Below are positions 25,283 to 32,102 of a DNA stretch of 35,993 bases, in pieces. The DNA is from an uncultured Lachnospiraceae bacterium (GTDB lineage Bacteria; Bacillota; Clostridia; Lachnospirales; Lachnospiraceae). Made by a program: the position numbers and the translations under genes. The notes beneath the pieces are model-generated. The model was not told the DNA's origin, made no database searches, and worked only from the letters and a program-made list of their open reading frames with translations. The stretch is taken from the NCBI GenBank assembly GCA_944381515.1, contig CALWLM010000116.1:1-35993 (forward strand), written 5' to 3'. Within the stretch, counting starts at the first letter, position 1, and every line of letters starts with the position of its first letter.

Positions 25283-26500
25283 TCAGCCCTCCGCCTCAGT
25301 TGCGGCCTCGGTTTCAGCCTCCGTAGCAGCCTCGGTAGTCACCGGAACCTTCACAGCGTTGTCATAGCAGAACTGAACAACCTTATTAAACAGAGCGTCG
25401 GAATTGCACTGCTGCTCTACCACATCCACGCCATAGGCATTGACAAAGCTGGTCATGTCCGTATAGCCATAGGCATCCATATACTGCTGCACTACAGCCA
25501 GATACTCTTCCTCCGACACCGTAATGCCCTCACACTCGGCAATGTAATTGCGCACCATTTCGGATTTCACCTGATTCTCCGCCTGCTCCGTTACCATAAC
25601 GTTGAAGTCCTCCATGGTAGAACCGAACAGAACTTCCACGAAATCCTCCAGCTCATAGCCGTAGGCTGCCGCCTGAGCCGTAACATTGGCCAGGATGTCT
25701 TCCGTGTAGGCTTCCACATAGCCCTCCGGATAGCCGCTGAAGGCGGCGCTGCTGACGATGGTGTTCCACAGGGTATTCATCGCCTGGTTCTCCATATAGG
25801 CGGTCTTCTGCTGCGTCAGCTCCTCCATGTACACGGTTTCAAACTCCTCCACCGTGCCGCAGGTATAATCCTCCAGGCCTTTGACAAAATCGTCCGTCAG
25901 CTCCGGCACGATTTCCTCGCCCTCTATATAATTGATATAAATCGCAAACTGGGCCGTCTTGCCGCTCAGCTCCGCATTGCTGTAGTCATCGGGGAAATAA
26001 GCCTCAATGGTGAATTCCTCCCCGCAGGGCTTGCCGATCAGGCCCTCCTCGAAGCCGTCGATCCATCCGCCGTTGCCAAGAGTGGCAGTCTGGCCGGTAG
26101 CCGTGCCGCCTTCAAAGATCTCTCCATCGATACTGCCGCTGTAGTCAAAGTTGATGGTGTCGCCTTCCTCCGTCACCCGGTCCGTAATCTGCTCCGTAGT
26201 GGCGTGCTCCTCCAGAAGCATGTTGATGGCCGTGTCAAACTCCTCGTCGGTGACCGTGCCGTCCTGAACCTCCACCTCTACGCCGGTATAGGTATCAAGA
26301 GTCACATAATCCGAAGCAACATAATCCGGCAGCTGCGCTACCTGGCTTCCTCCCGCCTCGGTTGTTCCTTCCGTCTCCTGGGCAGTGCCCGTCTCCGCTG
26401 CGTCAGTCGCGGCGTCCGTCTCTCCGCTCTGCGCATTGCAGGCAGTCATCGATAAAAGCAAGCTCATCGCCAAAGCGATTCCCAACCATTTACGTTTCAT
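25283..26500 (-). CDS. Trigger-factor-like FKBP-type peptidyl-prolyl isomerase lipoprotein
   Basis: A 405-residue predicted lipoprotein. Signal peptide MKRKWLGIALAMSLLLSMTAC with the lipid-linked cysteine at 21, then a Thr/Ala/Glu-rich linker (22-55). An FKBP-type isomerase domain lies at about 112-192 (EEGDTINFDYSGSIDGEIFEGG, WIDGFEEGLIGKPCGEEF), followed by a helical region like the C-terminal arms of trigger factor (LTDDFVKGLEDYTCGTVEEF onward). The N-terminal ribosome-binding domain of cytosolic trigger factor is absent. The protein probably folds secreted proteins at the membrane surface, similar in role to PrsA. It ends in a repetitive TEAATEAETEAATEAEG tail. The start at 26500 has GAGGAG; a longer frame from 26617 has no signal-like start. 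First gene of the operon with the mutarotase and peptidase genes. Confidence 0.9.
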   Translation of the reverse strand: MKRKWLGIALAMSLLLSMTACNAQSGETDAATDAAETGTAQETEGTTEAGGSQVAQLPDYVASDYVTLDTYTGVEVEVQDGTVTDEEFDTAINMLLEEHATTEQITDRVTEEGDTINFDYSGSIDGEIFEGGTATGQTATLGNGGWIDGFEEGLIGKPCGEEFTIEAYFPDDYSNAELSGKTAQFAIYINYIEGEEIVPELTDDFVKGLEDYTCGTVEEFETVYMEELTQQKTAYMENQAMNTLWNTIVSSAAFSGYPEGYVEAYTEDILANVTAQAAAYGYELEDFVEVLFGSTMEDFNVMVTEQAENQVKSEMVRNYIAECEGITVSEEEYLAVVQQYMDAYGYTDMTSFVNAYGVDVVEQQCNSDALFNKVVQFCYDNAVKVPVTTEAATEAETEAATEAEG

Positions 26501-26642
26501 TTTTTCTCTCCTCACTTCATTTGCTTGTACAGGGGCGTACCCCTCTTTTATATCACATCCGGGTCGGGAAAGAAAGTCCCATTTTCCCTTTTTAGCCCTC
26601 TTAAAAAAATCTGTCACATTTTCTTCACATATTTTTCAGCAT

Positions 26643-26671
26643 TTGGCAGGTGAAATTCTCGTTAATATATT
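26643..26671 (+). promoter_or_regulatory. Predicted promoter of the LTA-synthase-like gene
   Basis: TTGGCA (26643-26648), a 17-base spacer and TATATT (26666-26671), each five of six to consensus, about 90 bases before the ATG at 26765. The divergent lipoprotein gene has a candidate -10 (TATAAA on the minus strand near 26550) but no good -35. Confidence 0.75.
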
Positions 26672-26764
26672 GTAAAATAAATTGATTTTATCAAGTTTGG
26701 GTATTGGCCGGGTTTATTTTCCGGCAGTCCCATCTGTGTACCATGCGAGGAGTGAGTATTTAAA

Positions 26765-28732
26765 ATGAAAGAAACCGTTCGGCAAAAGGCCAGCCGGATT
26801 TTATTTGGGCCCTTTGGCAAAAAGCTCTCCCTGGCCTTCTTCATTGTATGTCCCATTGTATCCTTCTATCTGCTGGAGCTTTTTATCCACAATCCCTTTG
26901 CCGATATTCATTTCGGCCTGCAGCTTTTCAGCTGGCTTTTGTATCTTTTGTTTTACGGTATCTGTTTTTTCCTGACAGGACATTTAAGCGGGGCCTGCGC
27001 CCTCGCCACTTTTCTTGTCATGGCTGTCGGCCTGCTCAATTACTTTGTCCTGGCCTTTCGCGGGTCGCCCATCCTTCCCTGGGATATTTATTCCATCGGA
27101 ACGGCGGTGAGCGTGGCCGACAATCAGAGCTTTACGCTGACGCCCCGCGCCCTGATTATCTGCGTCTGTTTTCTGCTTCTTATCCTGCTCTCTCTGCGCT
27201 GCCGCCTGCGGCTGCCCTTTGGCAGGACCAGATTTGTCGCCGCTGCGGCCGGCGTTTTTTCCATGGCCGCCCTAATTCTGTATCTGCAAACAGACAATGC
27301 CAAAAATACCCTCGGCATTTACCGCGAGGCCTTCACCCAGGGCTATGCCTATAATCAGAACGGCTTCGTCGTCAGCTACCTGATGAACACCCGTTATCTG
27401 ACCATCGATAAGCCGAAGGGCTACAACGATGAAGAGCTGGCCGATGAAATCACCGACCTTCTCTCTGAGGACGCCATTCCGGTATCGGGAGACAGCTCCG
27501 GAGACGGCAGCGGCGGCAGCGCCGCAGACTCCGCCGCAAAGGGAGAGACCGACGGCGGGGAGAACTCCCTGCCCAATATCATCGTCATCATGAACGAGGC
27601 CTTTTCCGATTTGTCGGTGGTAAACGATTTCGACACCAACAAAGAATACATGCCCTTCTTCAACTCTCTGACGGAAGATGCCGTCTGCGGTACAGCCTAT
27701 GTATCCATTATCGGCGGCAACACCTCCAACTCCGAGTTTGAATTTCTTACCGGCGACACCATGGCCTTCCTGCCGGTAGGGTCCACGCCCTATCAGCAGT
27801 ACATTGATTCCGATCTCCCCTCTTTTGTGGACATCCTCAATGAACAGGGCTATCACAGCATCGCCATGCATCCCTACTATGCCTCCGGCTGGGACCGGAA
27901 GCTGGTCTACGACGCTCTGGGCTTTGACGAATCCTATTTCATCGATGATTTTGCCGGGGCCGAGCGGCTGCGCACCTATGTCAGCGACTGGGGCATGTAT
28001 GAAAAGGTCATCGACCTCTTTGAGAATAAAGAGAACGACGAGCCCCTGTTTCTCTTCGGCGTCACCATGCAGAACCACAGCGGCTACAGCAAGGATTACA
28101 GCAATTTCAACGTGGATGTCCACGTAACAAGCGGAGATGGAGACTATCACAACGCAGACAGCTATCTGTCCCTGATCGCCCAGTCCGACCGGGCCTACGA
28201 GCGGCTGATCCAGTATTTCTCCCAGACAGAGGAGGACACCATCATCGTTATGTTCGGCGACCATCAGCCCACCAATCTGGAGACCGGCTTTTTCAACGAT
28301 GTGCTGGGGATCGATCCTTCCAATCTGAGCCTGGAGGAGACCATGCTCCGCTATCAGACCCCTTTCAAAATCTGGGCCAACTTTGATATCGAAGAGAAAC
28401 AGGACGTGGAGCTGTCCGTCAATTACCTGGGTACATACCTGATGGAGCTGGCCGGCCTGTCCACCTCGGAGTATCAGAAGTTTTTAAGCTCCATGGCCGA
28501 GGTCATGCCCGCCATCACCGCCAATTACATTATCGACAGCAACGGAAACCTGTATGCCTACAGCGTAGATTCCGATGGTTCCGATCTGCCCGAGAGCTGC
28601 CGCTCCTATCTGTCTCTCTACCAGCAGCTCCAGTACAACCATCTCTTTGATAACGGGAACCGGCAGGACAGCCTGTTTTTAATCGGAGGAGAGGACTCTC
28701 TGTCCGATCTGCGGGGCGAAAGCGGGGAGTAA
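26765..28732 (+). CDS. LTA synthase family membrane sulfatase-like phosphotransferase
   Basis: A 655-residue protein of the LtaS family, with about five N-terminal membrane spans (to about residue 176), a low-complexity Ser/Gly/Asp linker (241-268) and an extracellular sulfatase-like domain. Predicted catalytic residues are Glu278 (IVIMNEAFSD), the nucleophile Thr320 (GGNTSNSEFEFLTG), Asp499 and His500 (MFGDHQPT), and His438 in TMQNHSGY. Such enzymes move glycerol phosphate from phosphatidylglycerol to lipoteichoic acid or a glycolipid primer; whether this is a full synthase, a primase or a phosphoglycerol transferase cannot be judged from sequence. SD GAGGAGT. Divergent from the lipoprotein foldase operon. 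Confidence 0.92.
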   Translation: MKETVRQKASRILFGPFGKKLSLAFFIVCPIVSFYLLELFIHNPFADIHFGLQLFSWLLYLLFYGICFFLTGHLSGACALATFLVMAVGLLNYFVLAFRGSPILPWDIYSIGTAVSVADNQSFTLTPRALIICVCFLLLILLSLRCRLRLPFGRTRFVAAAAGVFSMAALILYLQTDNAKNTLGIYREAFTQGYAYNQNGFVVSYLMNTRYLTIDKPKGYNDEELADEITDLLSEDAIPVSGDSSGDGSGGSAADSAAKGETDGGENSLPNIIVIMNEAFSDLSVVNDFDTNKEYMPFFNSLTEDAVCGTAYVSIIGGNTSNSEFEFLTGDTMAFLPVGSTPYQQYIDSDLPSFVDILNEQGYHSIAMHPYYASGWDRKLVYDALGFDESYFIDDFAGAERLRTYVSDWGMYEKVIDLFENKENDEPLFLFGVTMQNHSGYSKDYSNFNVDVHVTSGDGDYHNADSYLSLIAQSDRAYERLIQYFSQTEEDTIIVMFGDHQPTNLETGFFNDVLGIDPSNLSLEETMLRYQTPFKIWANFDIEEKQDVELSVNYLGTYLMELAGLSTSEYQKFLSSMAEVMPAITANYIIDSNGNLYAYSVDSDGSDLPESCRSYLSLYQQLQYNHLFDNGNRQDSLFLIGGEDSLSDLRGESGE

Positions 28733-28741
28733 TCTCCCCGC
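28722..28741 (+). terminator. Hairpin across the stop codon of the LTA-synthase-like gene
   Basis: GCGGGGAG (28722-28729) and CTCCCCGC (28734-28741) form a perfect stem whose four-base loop is made up mostly of the stop codon. The following sequence has only short T-runs, so terminator function is likely but not clear. Confidence 0.55.
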
Positions 28742-28818
28742 AGCCTCTTTCGGATTTTCCTCCTGTCATGCAGCCGTTTTGGTCCCGCTAAAATCCAGCA
28801 AAAATAAGCAAATTACTC

Positions 28819-28847
28819 TTGTAATATTTTCACAAACGTGCTATAGT
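28819..28847 (+). promoter_or_regulatory. Predicted promoter of the cold shock gene
   Basis: TTGTAA (28819-28824), a 17-base spacer and TATAGT (28842-28847). It predicts transcription from about 28854 and so a leader of about 137 bases, long for a gene of this size but usual for cold shock genes. Confidence 0.75.
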
Positions 28848-28873
28848 ACAAGTGTTCACAGAAGTAAGTAATT

Positions 28874-28955
28874 CACATGTTATTAGAGATTTCAAGATCG
28901 CCGCATTCTGTATTACCCTTCGCTTCTTGTTATCTGTAATAACATGTGATTTTTT
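28874..28955 (+). promoter_or_regulatory. Attenuator-like structured leader of the cold shock gene
   Basis: CACATGTTATTA (28874-28885) is perfectly complementary to TAATAACATGTG (28937-28948), and six T follow at 28950-28955, the form of an intrinsic terminator upstream of the coding region. The 3' arm can also pair locally: TGTTAT (28928-28933) with ATAACA (28939-28944), or TATTAC (28911-28916) with GTAATA (28936-28941). Mutually exclusive helices suggest temperature- or ribosome-dependent control. Confidence 0.6.
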
Positions 28956-28990
28956 ACTGTGGAACGCAAATTTTTATGGAGGTACCGATC

Positions 28991-29191
28991 ATGAACAAAG
29001 GTACAGTTAAGTGGTTCAATGCTGAGAAAGGCTATGGCTTCATCACCGGCGAGGATGGCGAGGATGTGTTCGTACATTTTTCCGCTATTCAGGGCGAGGG
29101 CTTTAAGACTCTGGACGAGGGTCAGTCCGTAACCTACGACATCGTTGAGGGCGCCCGCGGCAAGCAGGCCGGCAATGTCGTAAAGTGCTAA
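28991..29191 (+). CDS. csp: Cold shock protein, CspA family
   Basis: A 66-residue single cold shock domain, the standard size. It binds single-stranded RNA and DNA and melts mRNA structure. Both RNA-binding motifs are intact: KGYGFIT (RNP1) and VFVHFSAI (RNP2), with [18 protein letters not shown] at the start and GNVVKC at the end. The start ATG has GGAGGT seven bases upstream; an upstream in-frame extension to 28946 would translate part of the leader hairpin and is rejected. It is a single-gene unit with a long structured leader and a strong terminator. Confidence 0.97.
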   Translation: MNKGTVKWFNAEKGYGFITGEDGEDVFVHFSAIQGEGFKTLDEGQSVTYDIVEGARGKQAGNVVKC

Positions 29192-29204
29192 GAACTCACT
29201 AAAA

Positions 29205-29248
29205 AGACCGCCGCAGGGATTTATCCGATCCCTGCAGCGGTCTTTTTT
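29205..29248 (+). terminator. Rho-independent terminator of the cold shock gene
   Basis: A 16-base stem (29205-29220 with 29228-29243, one C-A mismatch), a 7-base loop and a run of seven T. Confidence 0.95.
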
Positions 29249-29253
29249 TCTGC

Positions 29254-29285
29254 AAAAAAAGCCGCTGCGCAGTCCGCACAGCGAC
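29254..29285 (-). terminator. Rho-independent terminator of the S1-domain gene
   Basis: On the minus strand GTCGCTGTGC pairs with GCGCAGCGGC (two G-U pairs) across a five-base loop and is followed by seven T (29260-29254). It faces the cold shock gene terminator, so the two convergent genes have separate terminators. Confidence 0.85.
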
Positions 29286-29319
29286 CTTTCTTTGCTCTTT
29301 TAAGCTCTTTAAGCTTTCA

Positions 29320-29976
29320 TCACAGCTTGATGTTCTTCAAAAGATCTCCCAGGTTGGTGGAAGCTCTGCCCTCTTCCTTGTAATTGAAGACAGGCTCTCT
29401 CTCCGGCACTTCCTCCTTGGTGAGCAGCGCCTTCATGCTCAGGCTGATCTTGCCCTTCTCCGTGCCGATGATCTTGGCCTTGACCTCATCGCCCACCTTG
29501 ACCACGTCTTCGGGCGTCTTCACCCGCTTATCGCTCATCTGAGAGATGTGCACCAGACCGGAGATGCCTCCGCCCAGGCTCACGAATACGCCGTAAGGCA
29601 TAATGGACTCAACCTTGCCCTCAACCACGGCGCCTACCTTGAACTGATCCATCAGAGCCTTCTTCTCCTCGGCTCTCTTCTTCTGAGCCAGCTCGCGGCC
29701 CGACAGCACCAGACGCTTCTCCGCCTTGTCAGCCGTGATAACCTGTACCTCGATCTCCTTGCCGAGATAGTCCTCCAGGTTCTCCACATAGCCGGCAGAC
29801 AGCTTGGATGCAGGGATAAATCCGCGGATACCCTCTACATAGGCAACCACGCCGCCCTTTACAACGCCGTCTACCTTGACGGTGATAGGCTCTCCGCTCT
29901 CCATCCATGTCTGGCAGTTATCCCAGGCAAGATCCAGATCCGGTTTCTCTCCAGTTTTCTTCATCTCTTCGCTCAT
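29320..29976 (-). CDS. S1 RNA-binding domain protein, short ribosomal S1-like
   Basis: A 218-residue protein with two S1 (OB-fold) domains, at about 29-95 (GEPITVKVDGVVKGGVVAYVEGIRGFIPASKLS) and 113-182 (VGAVVEGKVESIMPYGVFVSLGGGISGLVHISQMS). The second has the complete S1 signature. Ribosomal protein S1 of Proteobacteria has six such domains; Firmicutes carry shorter forms whose role on the ribosome is uncertain. The C-terminal part (REPVFNYKEEGRASTNLGDLLKNIKL) looks unstructured with a conserved-looking end. Likely to help translation or RNA turnover. It is a single-gene unit whose leader can fold into three nested helices. Confidence 0.92.
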   Translation of the reverse strand: MSEEMKKTGEKPDLDLAWDNCQTWMESGEPITVKVDGVVKGGVVAYVEGIRGFIPASKLSAGYVENLEDYLGKEIEVQVITADKAEKRLVLSGRELAQKKRAEEKKALMDQFKVGAVVEGKVESIMPYGVFVSLGGGISGLVHISQMSDKRVKTPEDVVKVGDEVKAKIIGTEKGKISLSMKALLTKEEVPEREPVFNYKEEGRASTNLGDLLKNIKL

Positions 29977-29988
29977 ATAGATTTACCT

Positions 29989-30066
29989 CTCAGTCCGTTA
30001 TTTCCATTTATATCCTGAACCCGACACTTTTCCCTCGGGAACATCGGCACAGATATAATGACTGAG
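29989..30066 (-). promoter_or_regulatory. Leader of the S1-domain gene with three nested helices
   Basis: On the transcript CTCAGTC (30066-30060) can pair with GACTGAG (29995-29989), just before the AGAGGT ribosome site; inside it TATATC (30057-30052) pairs with GATATA (30014-30009), and inside that CCCGA (30039-30035) with TCGGG (30024-30020). The outer helix begins at or slightly before the expected transcription start, so it may be shorter in the RNA. Confidence 0.55.
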
Positions 30067-30069
30067 ACT

Positions 30070-30098
30070 ATTATACCATCCTCATTCGTCTTATGCAA
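30070..30098 (-). promoter_or_regulatory. Predicted promoter of the S1-domain gene
   Basis: On the minus strand TTGCAT (30098-30093), a 17-base spacer and a perfect TATAAT (30075-30070). Confidence 0.82.
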
Positions 30099-30169
30099 TC
30101 AGCTAAATTTTTTTCTTTCGCCCAATAATACGGGAATCGGAAGGTTTTCCCTTCCTTGCGTCCGGTCCG

Positions 30170-30841
30170 TCACCCCATCGGCATGGTGGCCACATAGGAG
30201 TACATCAGAATGAAATGGCAGGCGCTTCCGGCCATTACAAAAAGATGGAAAATCTCATGAGAGCCAAAGTTCTTATGCTTTGCATTAAACAGAGGCACCT
30301 TCAGCGCATAAATAATCCCGCCTGCCGTATAAATCAGTCCGCCTGCCAGCAGCCAGCCAAAGGCCGCCGGGCTTAAAGCGTTGAGAATCTGCGTAAAGGC
30401 CAGGACGCAGACCCAGCCCATGCCGATATATAACACCGATGAAAACCATTTGGGGCAGTTAATCCAGCATGCCTTCAGGATAATGCCCGCTATGGCAATC
30501 CCCCAGACAATGGCAAGCAGGGTATAGCCCAGCCTGCCCCCGATGGCAATCACGCACATCGGCGTGTAAGTGCCTGCAATCAGCACAAAGATCATCATAT
30601 GGTCAATCTTGCGCAGAATGCGGTTCACCCTGGGCGAAATATCAAAGGTGTGATAAATGGTGCTGGCCGCATACAGCAAAATCATACTGACAATAAAAAT
30701 CGCCAGACAGATCAGATGAATCCGATCCGGTTCAGAGGCCGCCTTCATCAAAAGCGGCACAGCCGCAAACACAGCCATCAGCCATCCGATAAAATGGGTG
30801 ATGGCGCTGCCCGGGTCCTTAGGTCTTGCAATTCTTTTCAT
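30170..30841 (-). CDS. Hemolysin III / PAQR family membrane protein
   Basis: A 223-residue protein with seven predicted membrane spans, of the YqfA/hemolysin III branch of the PAQR superfamily. The family's histidines and acidic residue are present: SAITHFIGWL at the start, STIYHTFDISPRVNRILRKIDHMMIFVLIAGTYTP, and HEIFHLFVMAGSACHFILMY near the end; these bind zinc in PAQR relatives, which act as ceramidase-like hydrolases. Pore formation has been claimed only for a few members, so the name should not be read as toxin. The true substrate is unknown. The ribosome site (AAAAGGAAG) lies 11 or 12 bases from the ATG. The promoter carries palindromes and a doubled -35 box. Confidence 0.92.
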   Translation of the reverse strand: MKRIARPKDPGSAITHFIGWLMAVFAAVPLLMKAASEPDRIHLICLAIFIVSMILLYAASTIYHTFDISPRVNRILRKIDHMMIFVLIAGTYTPMCVIAIGGRLGYTLLAIVWGIAIAGIILKACWINCPKWFSSVLYIGMGWVCVLAFTQILNALSPAAFGWLLAGGLIYTAGGIIYALKVPLFNAKHKNFGSHEIFHLFVMAGSACHFILMYSYVATMPMG

Positions 30842-30883
30842 AGAGACAACACTTCCTTTTCATGTCAAAAAGCTTAAATACAT

Positions 30884-30957
30884 ACGAACTTCGTCATATA
30901 GTTTTAAAAACTACTTATGGATATATTATACCCGACATGTGGAAATGTCAATGTCAA
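30884..30957 (-). promoter_or_regulatory. Control region of the hemolysin III gene with duplicated -35 and palindromes
   Basis: On the minus strand TTGACA occurs twice in tandem (30957-30952 and 30951-30946) before a perfect TATAAT (30930-30925), with spacers of 21 and 15. Downstream of it are a 15-base palindrome TAGTTTTAAAAACTA (30899-30913) and an 11-base one, ACGAACTTCGT (30884-30894). A GACAT/ATGTC repeat lies in the spacer. Confidence 0.6.
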
Positions 30958-31036
30958 AACACGAATTAAATTCTTTCTTCCATAAATTTTTCAGGAAGAT
31001 ATATCAATAAATCTTGTGGAGAATTATAAGAAAAAA

Positions 31037-31870
31037 TTACTCCTCCTGTTCCTCCCGGATCTTCATGGCCACTCCTGCATAGAGGATATCCACAATCCCC
31101 AGCTGCGCGCTGCGCTCATAGGTATGATCTCCCGGCATCATCTGCTCCGAGCAGGCAGATACCAGGCTGATCTTTGAGGTTTTGGCCAGACGGGAATTGC
31201 GGTTGCCGGATATGCTGATGGTAGTAGCTCCCTTGGAGCCCGCCCTCTCCAGAGCATCGCACACCGCCTCCGTCTCTCCCGACAGAGAAATCCCCAGGAC
31301 CACATCTTCCGGCCCGAAGCGCTCCGCCAGAAGATAATGCTGATTGATATCGGAGCAGACGTTGACCCGGATACCGATTTTGCGGAAATTGTGCTGGGCG
31401 CACCGCCCCACGGCAGCCGAACCTCCAATGCCAAAGATATCGATATATTTGGCATGATACATGGCGTCAATAGCCGCCTTCAGCTGATCATCCTCCAGCA
31501 CGTCCATCGTATCCTGAAGCGCTTCCATACAGGCGCAGATCACCTTTTCCTTTAAATCCGCCGGCTGGTCCTGGACGGTGACAGAACGATCCTGCCTTCC
31601 CGCGCCGCCTTCCTCCTGACGCTCCTGCGCAATGGCTATTTTCAGCTCCTTGAGTCCTTTATAGCCCAGCGTACGGCACAGACGCACCACTGTCGCATCG
31701 CTGACCCCGCTCCTTCTTGCAATATCCGAGATTCCCATTCCCAGCACCGCCTGGCTGTCCGCCACGATGCAGGATGCCACCTTTCTCTCCGATATACTCA
31801 GCTTATCCATCTCCGCCCGCAGTCGGATCTCCCAGGAAGGCGTCTTGGTAATGCGAAACTGACCTGCCAT
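31037..31870 (-). CDS. RpiR family transcriptional regulator with SIS domain
   Basis: A 277-residue regulator: N-terminal HTH_6 domain (about 15-85; LSISERKVASCIVADSQAVLGMGISDIARRSGVSDATVVRLCRTLGYKG) and a C-terminal SIS sugar-phosphate-binding domain (about 125-250; IDIFGIGGSAAVGRCAQHNFRKIGI, LGISLSGETEAVCDALERA). Family members such as MurR and RpiR sense phosphosugars and control their catabolism. No sugar gene is adjacent on its strand; downstream is the hemolysin III gene, upstream the divergent two-component system. The ribosome site is AAGGGGAG. A 12-base tandem repeat lies directly before it. A TATAAT lies at 31982-31977 on the minus strand, with only a weak -35. Confidence 0.92.
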   Translation of the reverse strand: MAGQFRITKTPSWEIRLRAEMDKLSISERKVASCIVADSQAVLGMGISDIARRSGVSDATVVRLCRTLGYKGLKELKIAIAQERQEEGGAGRQDRSVTVQDQPADLKEKVICACMEALQDTMDVLEDDQLKAAIDAMYHAKYIDIFGIGGSAAVGRCAQHNFRKIGIRVNVCSDINQHYLLAERFGPEDVVLGISLSGETEAVCDALERAGSKGATTISISGNRNSRLAKTSKISLVSACSEQMMPGDHTYERSAQLGIVDILYAGVAMKIREEQEE

Positions 31871-31887
31871 CTTATCTCCCCTTTCGT

Positions 31888-31933
31888 ATTGATTATCGTA
31901 CTGATTATCGCATTGGTTATCGCATTGTTTGTC
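31888..31933 (-). repeat. 12-base tandem repeat in the leader of the RpiR gene
   Basis: On the plus strand ATTGATTATCGT, ACTGATTATCGC and ATTGGTTATCGC follow without gaps, then a partial ATTGTTTGTC: about 3.8 copies. On the coding strand the consensus is RCGATAAYCART, ending six bases from the ribosome site. Confidence 0.85.
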
Positions 31934-32028
31934 TTTTTATAAACATATCATAGGAAAAGAAATTTTTATCTCCTCCATTATAACACGGATGCCCATTTTT
32001 AGGAAGCTGCAACTTTTTGCCGTTTTAC

Positions 32029-32057
32029 TTGTATATCGCCGCCAAAAAGGTTATGAT
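32029..32057 (+). promoter_or_regulatory. Weak predicted promoter of the two-component system
   Basis: TTGTAT (32029-32034), a 17-base spacer and TATGAT (32052-32057). The -35 is poor, as is common for activated promoters. Confidence 0.45.
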
Positions 32058-32102
32058 AAATGTTGGTTTTCTTTCAAAGAGCCGATATTTCGAGGTAATA
32101 AA

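Noticed and set aside
27272-28264. 330-codon frame opposite the LTA-synthase-like gene
   Set aside because: Lies wholly within a conserved catalytic domain on the other strand.
28848-28990. Known metabolite riboswitch in the cold shock leader
   Set aside because: No recognised riboswitch core is visible; the simple long stem fits an attenuator or thermosensor better.
30884-30894. Resemblance to part of a lox-type recombination site
   Set aside because: Only an 11-base palindrome is shared in style; no second arm or recombinase gene is present.
30899-30913. FabT/FapR-like lipid regulator box
   Set aside because: The palindrome TAGTTTTAAAAACTA lacks the GA/TC steps of the FabT box and does not match FapR sites; kept only as an unnamed palindrome.
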